Part shown: piece after piece, positions 7,938-16,733 of the stretch
Position numbering within the stretch: the first letter of the stretch is position 1
Layout of the letters: each line of letters begins with the position of its first letter
Source: a bacterium
GTDB lineage: Bacteria; Patescibacteriota; Patescibacteriia; 2-12-FULL-60-25
Reading direction: 5' to 3'
NCBI GenBank assembly: GCA_021796435.1
Contig: JAJYXM010000016.1
Coordinates: 564,625-628,624, forward strand
Length of the DNA stretch: 64,000 nucleotides
Made by a program: the position numbers and the translations under genes
Notes under the pieces: model-generated
Told to the model about the DNA's origin: nothing
The model's input: only the letters and a program-made list of their open reading frames with translations
Database searches by the model: none

Positions 7938-8819
7938 ATGCAAAAGCGTCTATGCGGAATCGTCTTGTTCTTGTCTGCGACTGCGTCCGCTTGTCTGTTG
8001 CGACAGGCCGAAGATTCTGCCGGGAATCCTTCGGATGATGTGGTCGGTGCGGGACGGTTGAAAACCTCACCGGTCAGGTTCTTCCAGCTGCCGCAGCAGG
8101 ACGTCCATGCGACGCCGGAACAGATCCCCGGAATATCCGTCAACGATGATCTGGGAGACGGGAATCCAGCGGATGATGTCCCTACGGACATCATGTTCGC
8201 GACTTGCGAGAGCAGCCCGGATGAAGTCGCCGTACCGCTCAACCCGATAAAGGATCGGACGTGCGACGTGGTCCAGGCGATCGCGTACAGGAGCGACGAC
8301 ACCGGCTCTTACGAGGTCTCGGCAGATTTCGTCTGGAGCATCGCGGATGAGGACATCGCCTCATTCCATTTCATGCCGGGGCATGGCTTCGACAAGGTCC
8401 AACGGCCGCAGGCCGCGCTCGACCTGTTCGCGACGGACGTCTATGACCAAGAGCCGCAGACGACCGTCATCGCCTGCGCCATCCCGCGCGATCCATCGAG
8501 CCATCTGTTCGAACCTCTCTGCGCAACCCTGACCTTGCATGACGTGGTGGATCTTGAAGGCTCATGGTGCTTCAACGGAACGACCTTCGACGGCGATTGT
8601 GACGCCTTCGGCTTTACCCAGGATGGACGCCAGCTGTCCCTCGAGGGATCGACGGCGCAGGACGGTTGGGTCAAAGCGCGGGAAGTCGAATTCGTGCGGA
8701 ACGGATTCCGGTATCACGGTTCTTTGCTCGATTCATCATTCATGTATGGCGTCGTAGGCTACGACGGCTCAACTGACTTGTTGGGGACGTGGCAGGCCTC
8801 CAAGATGCCTCTGCCTTAA
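7938..8819 (+). CDS. Secreted lipoprotein of unknown function
   Basis: 293 residues. The signal peptide ends in lipobox ASAC (Cys19). The mature protein is acidic with several cysteines and no recognised domain. Near the C-terminus LEGSWCFNGTTFDGDCDAFGFTQDGRQLSLEG looks like a beta-rich module. The start follows a Shine-Dalgarno-like AGGGAGAA 6 nt upstream, unlike the apparently leaderless neighbours. It is followed by its own long-loop terminator (8825-8873), so it is probably monocistronic. It belongs to the orphan gene set described in the findings. Confidence 0.65.
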   Translation: MQKRLCGIVLFLSATASACLLRQAEDSAGNPSDDVVGAGRLKTSPVRFFQLPQQDVHATPEQIPGISVNDDLGDGNPADDVPTDIMFATCESSPDEVAVPLNPIKDRTCDVVQAIAYRSDDTGSYEVSADFVWSIADEDIASFHFMPGHGFDKVQRPQAALDLFATDVYDQEPQTTVIACAIPRDPSSHLFEPLCATLTLHDVVDLEGSWCFNGTTFDGDCDAFGFTQDGRQLSLEGSTAQDGWVKAREVEFVRNGFRYHGSLLDSSFMYGVVGYDGSTDLLGTWQASKMPLP

Positions 8820-8824
8820 CCTGT

Positions 8825-8873
8825 GGCCCTTAGTTTTGGTACATTACCGCATCCAAGATTAAGGGCCTTTTTT
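8825..8873 (+). terminator. Rho-independent terminator after the lipoprotein gene
   Basis: GGCCCTTA (8825-8832) pairs with TAAGGGCC (8860-8867) and is followed by TTTTTT. The loop is unusually long (27 nt). Confidence 0.7.
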
Positions 8874-8905
8874 CAGTTCGAGATAGGTTGTAACGAGCCC
8901 CGCAG
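8874..8905 (-). repeat. Family A core fragment in reverse orientation (A9)
   Basis: Read on the minus strand this is CTGCGGGGCTCGT, 7 nt, then TATCTCGAAC, matching the 5' three quarters of the short-type core. It directly follows the terminator U tract. No paired arms are visible. Confidence 0.5.
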
Positions 8906-8969
8906 GTAAGAATACGCTCCCTTTCATCACCCTCCTTTGTCTTTTCTCTCCCCGCGTGAAAGAATCGAT

Positions 8970-10727
8970 ATGATGAAAAAAAGATGGAACCCGCCGCAGG
9001 AGCCAGACGGGGAGTTGTTGGGGCAACTCACTGACTTTGTAGTATCCCAAGGGATGCCGCCTGTTTTGGCTTATCTGTTGGCGAATAGAGGCATCGCGGA
9101 TATCGAGGAAGCTCGACATTTTTTGGAACCTTCGTGGGACGGTGGTGTGCATAAGCCATGGCTGTTCAGGCAGATGAAGCCGGCGGTCGAGAGGGTGTTC
9201 ACTGCATTGGAGAACCAGGAAAAGATCGTGATACATGGCGATTATGATGCGGATGGCGTGACAGGGAGTGCGGTCGTCATTACTACGTTGCGGGAAATAG
9301 AGAAGCATCTTGGTTGCCCTGTCTCGAACGTGAGTTCGTATATTCCGCATCGCGATAAGGAAGGATATGGTCTGCACGAGGAGACAGTCCGGTCGTTGGC
9401 CGGACAGGGCGCGAATCTCATCATCACGGTAGATTGCGGGATCGCCAGCGTCGAGGAAATCGCGTTAGCGCGTAGCTTAGGCATCGATGTGATAGTGTTA
9501 GATCATCATCAGTTCGGTGAAGTATTGCCTGACGCCATATTGGTCCATCCTAAGCTCGAAGGCGAAGAATACCCATTCAAGCATCTGGCGGCCGTCGGTG
9601 TGGCGTGGAAATTCGCGACCGCTGTCTACGAGACCGCATTGGAGAAAGGCATCGACATGCCGGAAGGCTTCGATAAATGGATGCTCGATCTGGTCGCCAT
9701 AGCGACGGTGACGGACATGGTCCCGCTTTTGGGGGAAAACCGTGTGTTGGAAAAATACGGTCTCATGGTCATGAATAAGACGCGACGTCCCGGGTTGCGT
9801 GCTTTGATCCGTGCTTCAGGCCAGACACCGGGCGAACTGGATGCACAGTCGATCGCCTTCGGTCTTGGGCCGCGCATCAATGCGGCAGGTCGCATGGATC
9901 ATGCGTCATTAGCCCTGGATCTCATGCTGGCGGAGACGGATGAGGCGGCCGCTGAATTGGCTGCACGCCTGGAAGAGCAGAACCGCGGGCGCCAAAATTT
10001 GATGAAGACGATGCTGGCGGAAGCGGAAACACAACTCGCGACAGTCGAACAGGCGCCCTTATTATCTTTCTGGTCAGAGTCTTGGCAACCGGCGTTGGTG
10101 GGGTTGGTGGCCGGAAAATATCTTGATCGTACCGGCAAGCCGACGATCGCCATCGGGCGTCATGGCGATCGCTGGGTAGGATCCGGCAGGTCATACGCGT
10201 TCTTCGACATCACCGAAGCGGTTAGGCGTGCTGGCGAGGGATTCGTCACACATGTCGGAGGACACGTCCAGGCGTGCGGTTTTTCCTTTGGAGCGGAATC
10301 GCAGGTCGATACCTTGATCCATAAACTCGACCTGTATGCCAGGGAGAATTTGGTCGTGGATGATCTGATGCCTTTCGTGAATGTCGATGCCGAAGTGGAT
10401 TTGGGGCAGGTCGATTTGAAGTTGGCGGACGCTCTGGGCAGATTACAGCCGTTCGGTGAAGGCAACCGCAAACCGCTGTTCATGATCAGGGACCTGGAAG
10501 TCGCGGCTTGCGATCTGGTCGGGCAGACGCATAAGCACGTGCGTTGCGTGTTGCGTGATGCATCCGGACGGAAGACGAAGGTCATAGGTTTCAATTTCGG
10601 CACGCGTATAGACGAGTTGTCCTTCGGCCGTAAACTGGATATCGTGGTCGAGATAGACGTGAATGAATGGAACGGACGGCGTGAAGCGCAATGCAAGTTG
10701 GTCGATGTACGGGAAGCGGGGAGCTAG
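8970..10727 (+). CDS. recJ: Single-stranded-DNA-specific exonuclease RecJ
   Basis: About 585 residues, close to the family length. The DHH phosphoesterase motifs are present: DYDADG (about residue 92), TVDCGI, and LDHHQFGE (about 175). The DHHA1 domain (GRMDHASLALDLMLAET, VGLVAGKYLDRTGKPTIAIG, THVGGHVQACGF) and a C-terminal OB fold follow. RecJ degrades single-stranded DNA 5' to 3' in repair and recombination, using Mn/Mg held by the Asp/His motifs. The start is one of two adjacent ATGs (8970, 8973). An in-frame TTG at 8937 is less likely. Confidence 0.93.
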   Translation: MMKKRWNPPQEPDGELLGQLTDFVVSQGMPPVLAYLLANRGIADIEEARHFLEPSWDGGVHKPWLFRQMKPAVERVFTALENQEKIVIHGDYDADGVTGSAVVITTLREIEKHLGCPVSNVSSYIPHRDKEGYGLHEETVRSLAGQGANLIITVDCGIASVEEIALARSLGIDVIVLDHHQFGEVLPDAILVHPKLEGEEYPFKHLAAVGVAWKFATAVYETALEKGIDMPEGFDKWMLDLVAIATVTDMVPLLGENRVLEKYGLMVMNKTRRPGLRALIRASGQTPGELDAQSIAFGLGPRINAAGRMDHASLALDLMLAETDEAAAELAARLEEQNRGRQNLMKTMLAEAETQLATVEQAPLLSFWSESWQPALVGLVAGKYLDRTGKPTIAIGRHGDRWVGSGRSYAFFDITEAVRRAGEGFVTHVGGHVQACGFSFGAESQVDTLIHKLDLYARENLVVDDLMPFVNVDAEVDLGQVDLKLADALGRLQPFGEGNRKPLFMIRDLEVAACDLVGQTHKHVRCVLRDASGRKTKVIGFNFGTRIDELSFGRKLDIVVEIDVNEWNGRREAQCKLVDVREAGS

Positions 10728-10766
10728 GTCGAGAAATTTTTTATTTAGCCTGAATGATAGTGAGAT

Positions 10767-11177
10767 ATGCATCTGATCATACAGACAGACGGAGGAGCGC
10801 GCGGGAATCCCGGACCCGCAGGGATCGGTGTGGCGATATTCGACGAACAGGGGAAACTATTGGAAGAGATAGCGAAATATTTGGGGCGAACGACCAATAA
10901 TCAGGCCGAATATCAAGCCGTCATCACCGGCTTGGCACGGGCTTTGGAGCTGGGCGCGACTTCCGTAGAGGTCGTGGCAGACAGCGAGCTTTTGGTGAAA
11001 CAGGCTAATGGGGAATATAAAGTCAAGAATCCGGAAATCGGGAAAAGATATCTGGAGATGAAGAATCTGGAGACCCGATTGGGCGGAAAGGTGAAATATA
11101 GACACGTGACACGGGATAAGAACAAGATCGCCGATGCGTTATCGAACCGAGCGATGGACCAAGGGATGGGGAGATAG
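10767..11177 (+). CDS. rnhA: Ribonuclease HI
   Basis: 136 residues, a complete RNase H fold. The catalytic acids are visible: D8 (QTDGGARGNPG), E48 (TNNQAEYQA), D72 (VVADSELL) and a C-terminal Asp in KIADALSNRAMD. The basic handle region of E. coli RNase HI is absent, as in the archaeal/YpdQ-like type. It removes RNA from RNA:DNA hybrids. It is 39 nt downstream of recJ, probably in the same transcript. Its stop codon overlaps the left arm of hairpin A6. Confidence 0.92.
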   Translation: MHLIIQTDGGARGNPGPAGIGVAIFDEQGKLLEEIAKYLGRTTNNQAEYQAVITGLARALELGATSVEVVADSELLVKQANGEYKVKNPEIGKRYLEMKNLETRLGGKVKYRHVTRDKNKIADALSNRAMDQGMGR

Positions 11178-11278
11178 ACAGTATCGGGTGTCTTTTTTGG
11201 TCTGCGGAACTCGCTCGTATGGTTGTATTCGGCTCGCTCAGACAGTCCTCGCCTCAAAAAAGACACCCGATACTGTCT
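11176..11278 (+). repeat. Hairpin element A6 (family A, long-core type)
   Basis: Perfect 24-bp arms at 11176-11199 and 11255-11278 enclose a 50-nt core at 11202-11251. The core is CTGCGGAACTCGCTCG, 14 variable nt, GCTCGCTCAGACAGTCCTCG. The first bases of the left arm overlap the rnhA stop codon. The core differs from A1 only in the 14-nt centre and one base, while the arms share nothing with A1. Confidence 0.85.
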
Positions 11279-11304
11279 TGGATTGGAGAAGAAAGCGGGT
11301 GACA

Positions 11305-11392
11305 GGCTTTTCATCGCTGCGGGTCTCGTTTCGTATATCTCTCACCCCGCCGCTCGCGAGCGGCGGGGCCGGCACGTCCTCCTTGATGAAAG
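11305..11392 (+). repeat. Family A element A7 interrupted by a GC-rich palindrome
   Basis: The 5' core half CTGCGGGTCTCGT...TATCTC (11317-11341) and the 3' half CACGTCCTCC (11373-11382) are separated by about 30 nt containing a palindrome (CCCCGCCGCTCG / CGAGCGGCGGGG, about 11345-11368). Short arms TTTTCATC and GATGAAAG flank it. It reads as one repeat inserted into another. The rest of the 360-nt gap to 11537 shows only the promoter of the next gene. Confidence 0.55.
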
Positions 11393-11523
11393 TACCTCAT
11401 CCTCACACCCTGAGGAAAAGGAAAAGACAGGCTATGTGAAGGTTTTTTTATTTTGTCCGGAGCTTAGCGGGTGGCTGTTGATATATTGCGGCTCATTTTG
11501 ATGTAGGACTAGATATTTTGTGG

Positions 11524-11529
11524 TACAAT
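11524..11529 (+). promoter_or_regulatory. -10 hexamer TACAAT of a probable leaderless promoter
   Basis: TACAAT ends 8 nt before GTG 11538, the likely start of the surface protein. No ribosome binding site can fit between them. Confidence 0.5.
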
Positions 11530-11537
11530 GGGGGCGT

Positions 11538-13490
11538 GTGAAAAAACGCCATCCTTTACATAAGAAGGTCGTGAAATTTTTGAATAAGAAACGCCATCGT
11601 CCGTCTTGGCTGTGGCGTTGGCATTATCTCGTTTCCGGCCTTGTAGTCTTTGGCGGTATCGGCATGTTGCTGGGGTTCTTGCAGTTCAGCGATACCCGCT
11701 CTTATACGGCGCAAGCCGCGGCCACTGATAACGTCATGGGCTGGCTCTGGTCTGACCACATAGGTTGGATTTCCTTGAACGACCTGAATCCGCAGACGTG
11801 TCCCGGGTCATGTGGCACTTATGGCGTTAAAATCAATCCTTCGACGCGTGAGATCACGGGATTCGGTTGGTCCGATAAATCCGGATGGGTGTGTTTCGGA
11901 TCTTCTTGCGCTTTGCCGGCAGAGTGCACCGGGACGCCGCCTCAAGGTGGTTTGAACGCCGTAATAAACGCAGGCACCGGGGCCGTGGAGGTACGTGGTT
12001 GGGCAAAAGTATGTAGCGAAGGCGATAACGGATGGATCTCCCTGAACTGTGCAGATTTTACTGGCGCGTGTACTGCTTTTCCGTATAAAGTCGTCTACAA
12101 TACGACCACGAAGTGGTTCCAGCCGAGTAATCCGGCAAAACATCCGACATCCTTTTCCAATCCAGCAGAGTATTCTTTGGCCTGGAACGGGTATTCCGGC
12201 GGAAACGGCTTCGGTTACATAGATTTCGAATATGCCAACAGCGTCATTGTCGAGACGGTGTGCAACGACGGCATAGATAACGATCTGAATGGAGTAGCTG
12301 ATTGTGCAGATTCTGCCTGCAAAGCAAGTCCTTCGTGTAACGAGGCGCCGGGCAATACCGATGCATGGGGTCAGCCGTTATGCATGGATGGTTTGGATGA
12401 TAACGGAAATGGGGCAGTGGACTGTGCGGATCCCGCATGTAAAAGCGCATCGCAGTGTCAGGAGATTCCGACCAACACGGATTTTTACGGCAACGCCTTA
12501 TGTGTCGATGGCATAGATGATGATGGTGATGGTGCGATAGATTGCGTCGATATAGGATGTACGGGTTATGCATCATGTACTTTGATCGGTGAAGCGGCTT
12601 GTGGTGCAGGAGCCGACGCTTGTTGTTCGGATGGTGTGGATAATGACGGCATCTTGGGCCAAGATTGCAGCGATCCGAACTGTTCCGTGGCGCCGATCTG
12701 TCTGCCGGCTTGGCTGCAGGCTAAGTTCGGGAATGTCTATGCCCAGCAAGGCATCACCGGAAATGCAGGAAAGGAATCAGAAGCGACTTATTGTCTGACA
12801 TCGCAGGGTTCGATCACCGGTTTCACGAGCGGTTCCGGCTGTTCTGAAACGGGTGCCGTGACGTTGTCCTTACCGAAAGGTTCGACACAGTACAGGGGTA
12901 CTTTAGGCAGTATCGACATCAACGGAATCATCAACGGTCGTTACGGTACGGTCCAGAATTTGGCGGCAGGCGATATAACCGCGCAATTGCCGAATGTATT
13001 GGCGGGTAAGGTGTATCGGGTAGTCGGCAATGCGACGCTGAACACCAAAACCTTCCTGAACGGTTCCACACCGACTGAACGAGGAAATGGCTTATTGATA
13101 GTCGAGGGAGATTTGACGATAACCGGGAACGTGGATTATACGGCCTCGACCAATATCCAGTCGCTGCGTAATCTCGCGTCCTTCGGCATCATCGTGAAGA
13201 AGAACGGTCTGGTAGGCGGCAACATCACGATCAATTCAGGGGTCGCCACTGTCGCCGCAGCCATATTCGCCGAAGATACTATACATACCGCACAGCCGGG
13301 CGATCCCGGCACTACGCCGCTTCTGGTGAAGGGTCTTTTGGCGGCTTATAAGATCGATTTGGCGAGGAACTACAAAGATGCGACGACGGCGGCAGAGACG
13401 GTCGTCTTCGATGGCCGCGCCGTCGCCAATCCGCCGCCTGGCATGTCGGACGTGGCTAAATCATTACCCACCTCGAAAGACGCTTTTTAG
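11538..13490 (+). CDS. Large pilus-locus surface protein with GW motifs and CNDGIDND repeats
   Basis: About 650 residues. A basic N-terminus precedes one membrane anchor (residues about 30-52). Next come GW-type repeats (NVMGWLWSDHIGWISLN, GFGWSDKSGWVCF, VRGWAKVCSEGDNGWISLN). Four copies of a Cys/Asp module (CNDGIDNDLNGVADCADSAC and variants) sit at about 240-385; their Asp-rich loops resemble thrombospondin type 3 calcium sites. The C-terminal 250 residues are beta-rich with LAAGDI, VVGNATL and LIVEGDLTITGNV. The gene sits 4 nt before pilM and is probably an exported adhesin or pilus-associated protein. An in-frame GTG at 11520 is possible, but GTG 11538 fits the -10. Confidence 0.7.
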   Translation: MKKRHPLHKKVVKFLNKKRHRPSWLWRWHYLVSGLVVFGGIGMLLGFLQFSDTRSYTAQAAATDNVMGWLWSDHIGWISLNDLNPQTCPGSCGTYGVKINPSTREITGFGWSDKSGWVCFGSSCALPAECTGTPPQGGLNAVINAGTGAVEVRGWAKVCSEGDNGWISLNCADFTGACTAFPYKVVYNTTTKWFQPSNPAKHPTSFSNPAEYSLAWNGYSGGNGFGYIDFEYANSVIVETVCNDGIDNDLNGVADCADSACKASPSCNEAPGNTDAWGQPLCMDGLDDNGNGAVDCADPACKSASQCQEIPTNTDFYGNALCVDGIDDDGDGAIDCVDIGCTGYASCTLIGEAACGAGADACCSDGVDNDGILGQDCSDPNCSVAPICLPAWLQAKFGNVYAQQGITGNAGKESEATYCLTSQGSITGFTSGSGCSETGAVTLSLPKGSTQYRGTLGSIDINGIINGRYGTVQNLAAGDITAQLPNVLAGKVYRVVGNATLNTKTFLNGSTPTERGNGLLIVEGDLTITGNVDYTASTNIQSLRNLASFGIIVKKNGLVGGNITINSGVATVAAAIFAEDTIHTAQPGDPGTTPLLVKGLLAAYKIDLARNYKDATTAAETVVFDGRAVANPPPGMSDVAKSLPTSKDAF

Positions 13491-13494
13491 AAAT

Positions 13495-14565
13495 ATGGGA
13501 TTATTCTCACACGAGCCAGCACATAAAAGTTATATCGGATTGGATATCGGCCAGTCGGGGATAAAATTGGTCGAATTGAAGAACGAGAAGGGTCGTGCCA
13601 GATTGGTGACTTATGCCTTCGCTAAGCTGCCGGTGGAATCTTATGAGAAAGCGATGAACGAGGAGATGGATAAGACGGCGGAATTCCTCAAGAAGATGCT
13701 CACCAAAGCCAAGTGCACGACCAAGCTGGCGGTGGCGGCCTTACCTATCTCATCCGTATTTTCCTCCATAATCAGCGTACCGTCATCGAACGAAAAGGAA
13801 CTGAACGAGACGATACAGATGCAGGCCAAAAAACTGATTCCCGTGCCTTTGGATGAGATTTCCTTGGATCACAAGATAGTCGATACCGGTTCGAGCGGCG
13901 ATAGCGGTAAAAAGATGACGAAGGTCTTGTTGACGGGCGCGCCTAAATCGCTCGTCCAGAAATACATGACGCTTTCGAAGAAGGCGGGCCTAGAACTCAT
14001 CTCATTGGAGACCGAAGCGTTCGCGCAAATCAGGGCCCTCATCGGTAAAGACCGTTCCAGCATCATGGTCATCGATATCGGATCGGTGCGTACGAACATC
14101 GCGGTCATCGAGAAAGGCATTCCTTTCCTCAATCGTTCTATAGCCACTGGCGGCGTGGCCATAACGCAGACCATCTCCAAGACGTTGGGCGTACCGTATG
14201 AGCAGGCAGAGAACATGAAACGTGACATCCGTGCCATGCAGACCTTCGCGCAGACCGGGGATATCTCGCCGATACTTTCCACGCTCCTCAAGCCGATCCT
14301 GGATGAGATCAAATATTCGTTCAACCTGTATCAAGGGCAAATGGAGGAAGGCCAGCAGAAACGCATAGACAAGATCATCCTGACAGGAGGCTCGGCTTTG
14401 TTGCCGAGTCTGCCGGAGTTCATCACGCAACTCATGAACGTCAACGCTTATTTAGGGGATCCTTGGGCCAGGGTGGTATATCCGCAGGATTTGCGTCCGA
14501 TTTTGGATGAGATAGGCCCGCGTTTCAGCGTCAGTATAGGCTGTGCCATGAGGGATATCGAATAA
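13495..14565 (+). CDS. pilM: Type IV pilus assembly protein PilM
   Basis: 356 residues from ATG 13495, 4 nt after the previous stop. It has an actin/FtsA-like ATPase fold: YIGLDIGQSGIKLVEL (phosphate 1), MVIDIGSVRTNIAVIEKG (phosphate 2) and ILTGGSALLPSLPEFI (adenosine motif). PilM is cytoplasmic and binds the N-terminal tail of PilN, linking the inner membrane platform to the PilB/PilC motor. The frame is open upstream to 13378, but that part overlaps the previous gene and is not conserved. Confidence 0.93.
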   Translation: MGLFSHEPAHKSYIGLDIGQSGIKLVELKNEKGRARLVTYAFAKLPVESYEKAMNEEMDKTAEFLKKMLTKAKCTTKLAVAALPISSVFSSIISVPSSNEKELNETIQMQAKKLIPVPLDEISLDHKIVDTGSSGDSGKKMTKVLLTGAPKSLVQKYMTLSKKAGLELISLETEAFAQIRALIGKDRSSIMVIDIGSVRTNIAVIEKGIPFLNRSIATGGVAITQTISKTLGVPYEQAENMKRDIRAMQTFAQTGDISPILSTLLKPILDEIKYSFNLYQGQMEEGQQKRIDKIILTGGSALLPSLPEFITQLMNVNAYLGDPWARVVYPQDLRPILDEIGPRFSVSIGCAMRDIE

Positions 14566-14580
14566 ACGAAAAACACATAC

Positions 14581-15681
14581 ATGCCGGACGAGATTTCGTT
14601 GCTCCCAGAGGAGCTGCGGAAAAAAGAAGAGGCCATCAAGGAAGAACATCCCGCTCAAAGCGAGCCTAATTCTGATTTGAAGTTCAATTTCCCTTCGGAA
14701 GAAGAAGAGGATGTTGAGATAATAGAGGTCGATGAGGGTGAATTGGATCAGGTGCTGCAAGGTGAGCCGACGCTCACTAAGGCGGCTTATTATCTGACGG
14801 CTTTCGTCGATGACATAAAGAACAAGCTTTTCGGACCCAAGCCTGAGGTCGCTCCGGCCAAGATGCCGCCGCAGTTCTTCAAAGCACCTCCGACTAAAGC
14901 TCCTGCAGCGCCAGGGAAGCCGCAGATGCCGGGATTGCCGACGGCTGCCGTAGAGCCTGCGAAACCGGGCGCGCCGGCAACCGTCACAGCCAAACCGATG
15001 GCTCAGATGCCTGGCGTGCCAAAGGCTAAGGCGCAGATCACGCCCTTCGCCAAGACTCCTCGACGTGTCAGGGTCATAAGACGGGTGCGCCGACCGGTTA
15101 AGGTCAGCTTCGTCTCCGAAGAATCGTTACGGCTCAAAGTCGATATCCCACGACGGCGGTTCACGCTGATCACGATGACGGTCACGTTCCTTCTTCTGTT
15201 GGGTGGCTCTTACGGGCTCTTGGATTACCAGCTCAACCAAAGCAGGATGAACGACAGCCAGGCCAAGAAGCAGCTGGAGGACGTAAGGACGGAGATACAG
15301 AATCAATTGCAGGCGTGGTCATCCTTCCAGCTGCTTGAACCCAAACTCAAGACTCTGTCGTTATTGTTGGATCAGCATCTGAGCCCGACTACGCTTCTGG
15401 AGGATCTGGAGAAGAATACGCTACCGACCGTGTATTACACTAACTTCGAACTTTCGCCGGACCACAGGATTTCCTTGAACATAAAAGCAGATAGCTTGGA
15501 TTCCGCGGCGCGGCAATTGGCGGCATATCAGCAAGCGCCGTTCGTCCAGAAAGTCGAGGCCAACAGCTACACCGTGGAATATGACACGGATAATCCGGAC
15601 AAGGTGAAGGACGTCACGTTCAGTATTTGGCTGACTTTGAGCGATGACGCTTTGATAAAGCAGCTGGCTAAGACCGAATGA
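14581..15681 (+). CDS. pilN: PilN-like pilus assembly protein with a long cytoplasmic N-terminal region
   Basis: 366 residues, about twice the length of a typical PilN. The N-terminal motif DEISLLPEELRKKEE resembles the PilM-binding INLLP tail. An acidic stretch and a Pro/Ala-rich linker (residues about 95-160) and a basic patch follow. The membrane helix is at about 195-215, then a periplasmic-type coiled coil and a ferredoxin-like domain. Position between pilM and pilO supports the call. The stop overlaps pilO by ATGA. The long linker may let the PilM site reach further from the membrane. Confidence 0.8.
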   Translation: MPDEISLLPEELRKKEEAIKEEHPAQSEPNSDLKFNFPSEEEEDVEIIEVDEGELDQVLQGEPTLTKAAYYLTAFVDDIKNKLFGPKPEVAPAKMPPQFFKAPPTKAPAAPGKPQMPGLPTAAVEPAKPGAPATVTAKPMAQMPGVPKAKAQITPFAKTPRRVRVIRRVRRPVKVSFVSEESLRLKVDIPRRRFTLITMTVTFLLLLGGSYGLLDYQLNQSRMNDSQAKKQLEDVRTEIQNQLQAWSSFQLLEPKLKTLSLLLDQHLSPTTLLEDLEKNTLPTVYYTNFELSPDHRISLNIKADSLDSAARQLAAYQQAPFVQKVEANSYTVEYDTDNPDKVKDVTFSIWLTLSDDALIKQLAKTE

Positions 15682-16343
15682 TGAAGCATATGCCGGATTT
15701 GACCAACAAAAACGGGAATAATGAAGCGCCGATTAACGGCGAGAAGAAACCGTCGAAATTGTTCACGGAGTATTATGCTTCGGTATTCCTTTTGGTCATC
15801 GCAGGATTCGTCGCAGTCGGGGTATTGGTCCATCGTCCGCTCATCCAAGCGTTGAAAGAGTCTAATGCGGATACGGAAGCGACGCTGAACACCATAACCA
15901 CGGAATCGAACTATCTTAAAGGGCTTAAGGGATCGGTTTCAGCCGCACAGTCGATATCTCCGGACGTATTGAGCGAGATAGACCAGGCCCTGCCGCCGAG
16001 CCAGAACATCCCTTCGTTGCTGTCGCAGCTCGGTTCAGCCGCAGACAGGAACGGGGTCAAGATAGACAGTCTGACCTTCAATGAACAGCAGGTATTGCAG
16101 CCGCAGAGCGCGACCGAGACGTTGCGCCTCATCCCGATGGATGTTCAGTTATCGATACAGACCAAGACTTATTTCGACCTGAAGAGGTTCTTGTCCGATC
16201 TGGAGAACAGCCTGCGTCTGATGGACGTCGTCGGGATAAGTAGCTCCGAAGCGACGGCTGGCAAGACGACGTATCTGCTTCAGCTGCGTGTGTACTCGAT
16301 GGTCGAGGCGGCACCGAGCGCGATACCAACACCAACGCCATGA
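15678..16343 (+). CDS. pilO: PilO-like pilus assembly protein
   Basis: 221 residues, with a cytoplasmic N-terminus, a membrane segment at about 33-52 (VFLLVIAGFVAVGVLVH), a coiled coil and a ferredoxin-like C-terminal domain (LRLIPMDVQLSIQTKTYFDLKRFLSDLENSLRLMDVVGI), typical of PilO. PilN and PilO form the alignment complex on the outer face of the membrane. It overlaps pilN by 4 nt and the next gene by 4 nt, so translation is coupled. ATG 15690 is an alternative start. Confidence 0.82.
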   Translation: MMKHMPDLTNKNGNNEAPINGEKKPSKLFTEYYASVFLLVIAGFVAVGVLVHRPLIQALKESNADTEATLNTITTESNYLKGLKGSVSAAQSISPDVLSEIDQALPPSQNIPSLLSQLGSAADRNGVKIDSLTFNEQQVLQPQSATETLRLIPMDVQLSIQTKTYFDLKRFLSDLENSLRLMDVVGISSSEATAGKTTYLLQLRVYSMVEAAPSAIPTPTP

Positions 16344-16732
16344 AGAAAACTTCGATTGTTTCGCGTTTGATCATGGTGCTTATGGCACTGGGCATCTTGG
16401 GTTTGGCCTATTGGTTCATCAGCACGAGCCTGACACCGGTCGAAGTCCCGCGACAGCTCGTGTTGCGGAGCGTGGTCAAATTCGATCCGAAGTTGGACAT
16501 CTCGACGAACGAAAAATTCTTGGCTTTGCGTCCGTTGGGGGCATTCGACCTGCAGCTACCTGCCATGGGGCGCGAAAACCCTTTTTTCCCTCCAGTCGTG
16601 ATACATCTAACGACTTCGACTAGTGCCACTGCCACCGGGATGCTGCAGGAAACGAGCGTAACCAGCACGGCGACAACGACAGCTGCAGTTTCGGCTGAAA
16701 CAGTCGACGTCACGACAACCACCCAACCTTGA
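16340..16732 (+). CDS. Small anchored protein in the PilP position
   Basis: 130 residues: one N-terminal membrane helix (residues 8-27), a short soluble region with LPAMGRENPFFPP, and a Ser/Thr-rich tail. The GRENPF motif and the position after pilO recall PilP or other inner-membrane accessory proteins, but there is no HR/beta domain to prove it. The start overlaps the pilO stop (ATGA). The low-complexity tail suggests an exposed extracellular linker. Assignment is by context. Confidence 0.55.
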   Translation: MKKTSIVSRLIMVLMALGILGLAYWFISTSLTPVEVPRQLVLRSVVKFDPKLDISTNEKFLALRPLGAFDLQLPAMGRENPFFPPVVIHLTTSTSATATGMLQETSVTSTATTTAAVSAETVDVTTTTQP

Positions 16733-16733
16733 T

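Noticed and set aside
2213-11278. Family A hairpins as ordinary rho-independent terminators
   Set aside because: Loops are 45-57 nt with a conserved sequence, and A3 and A6 have no U tract after the stem. Only A1 has a T-rich end. Termination may be a side effect but does not explain the fixed core.
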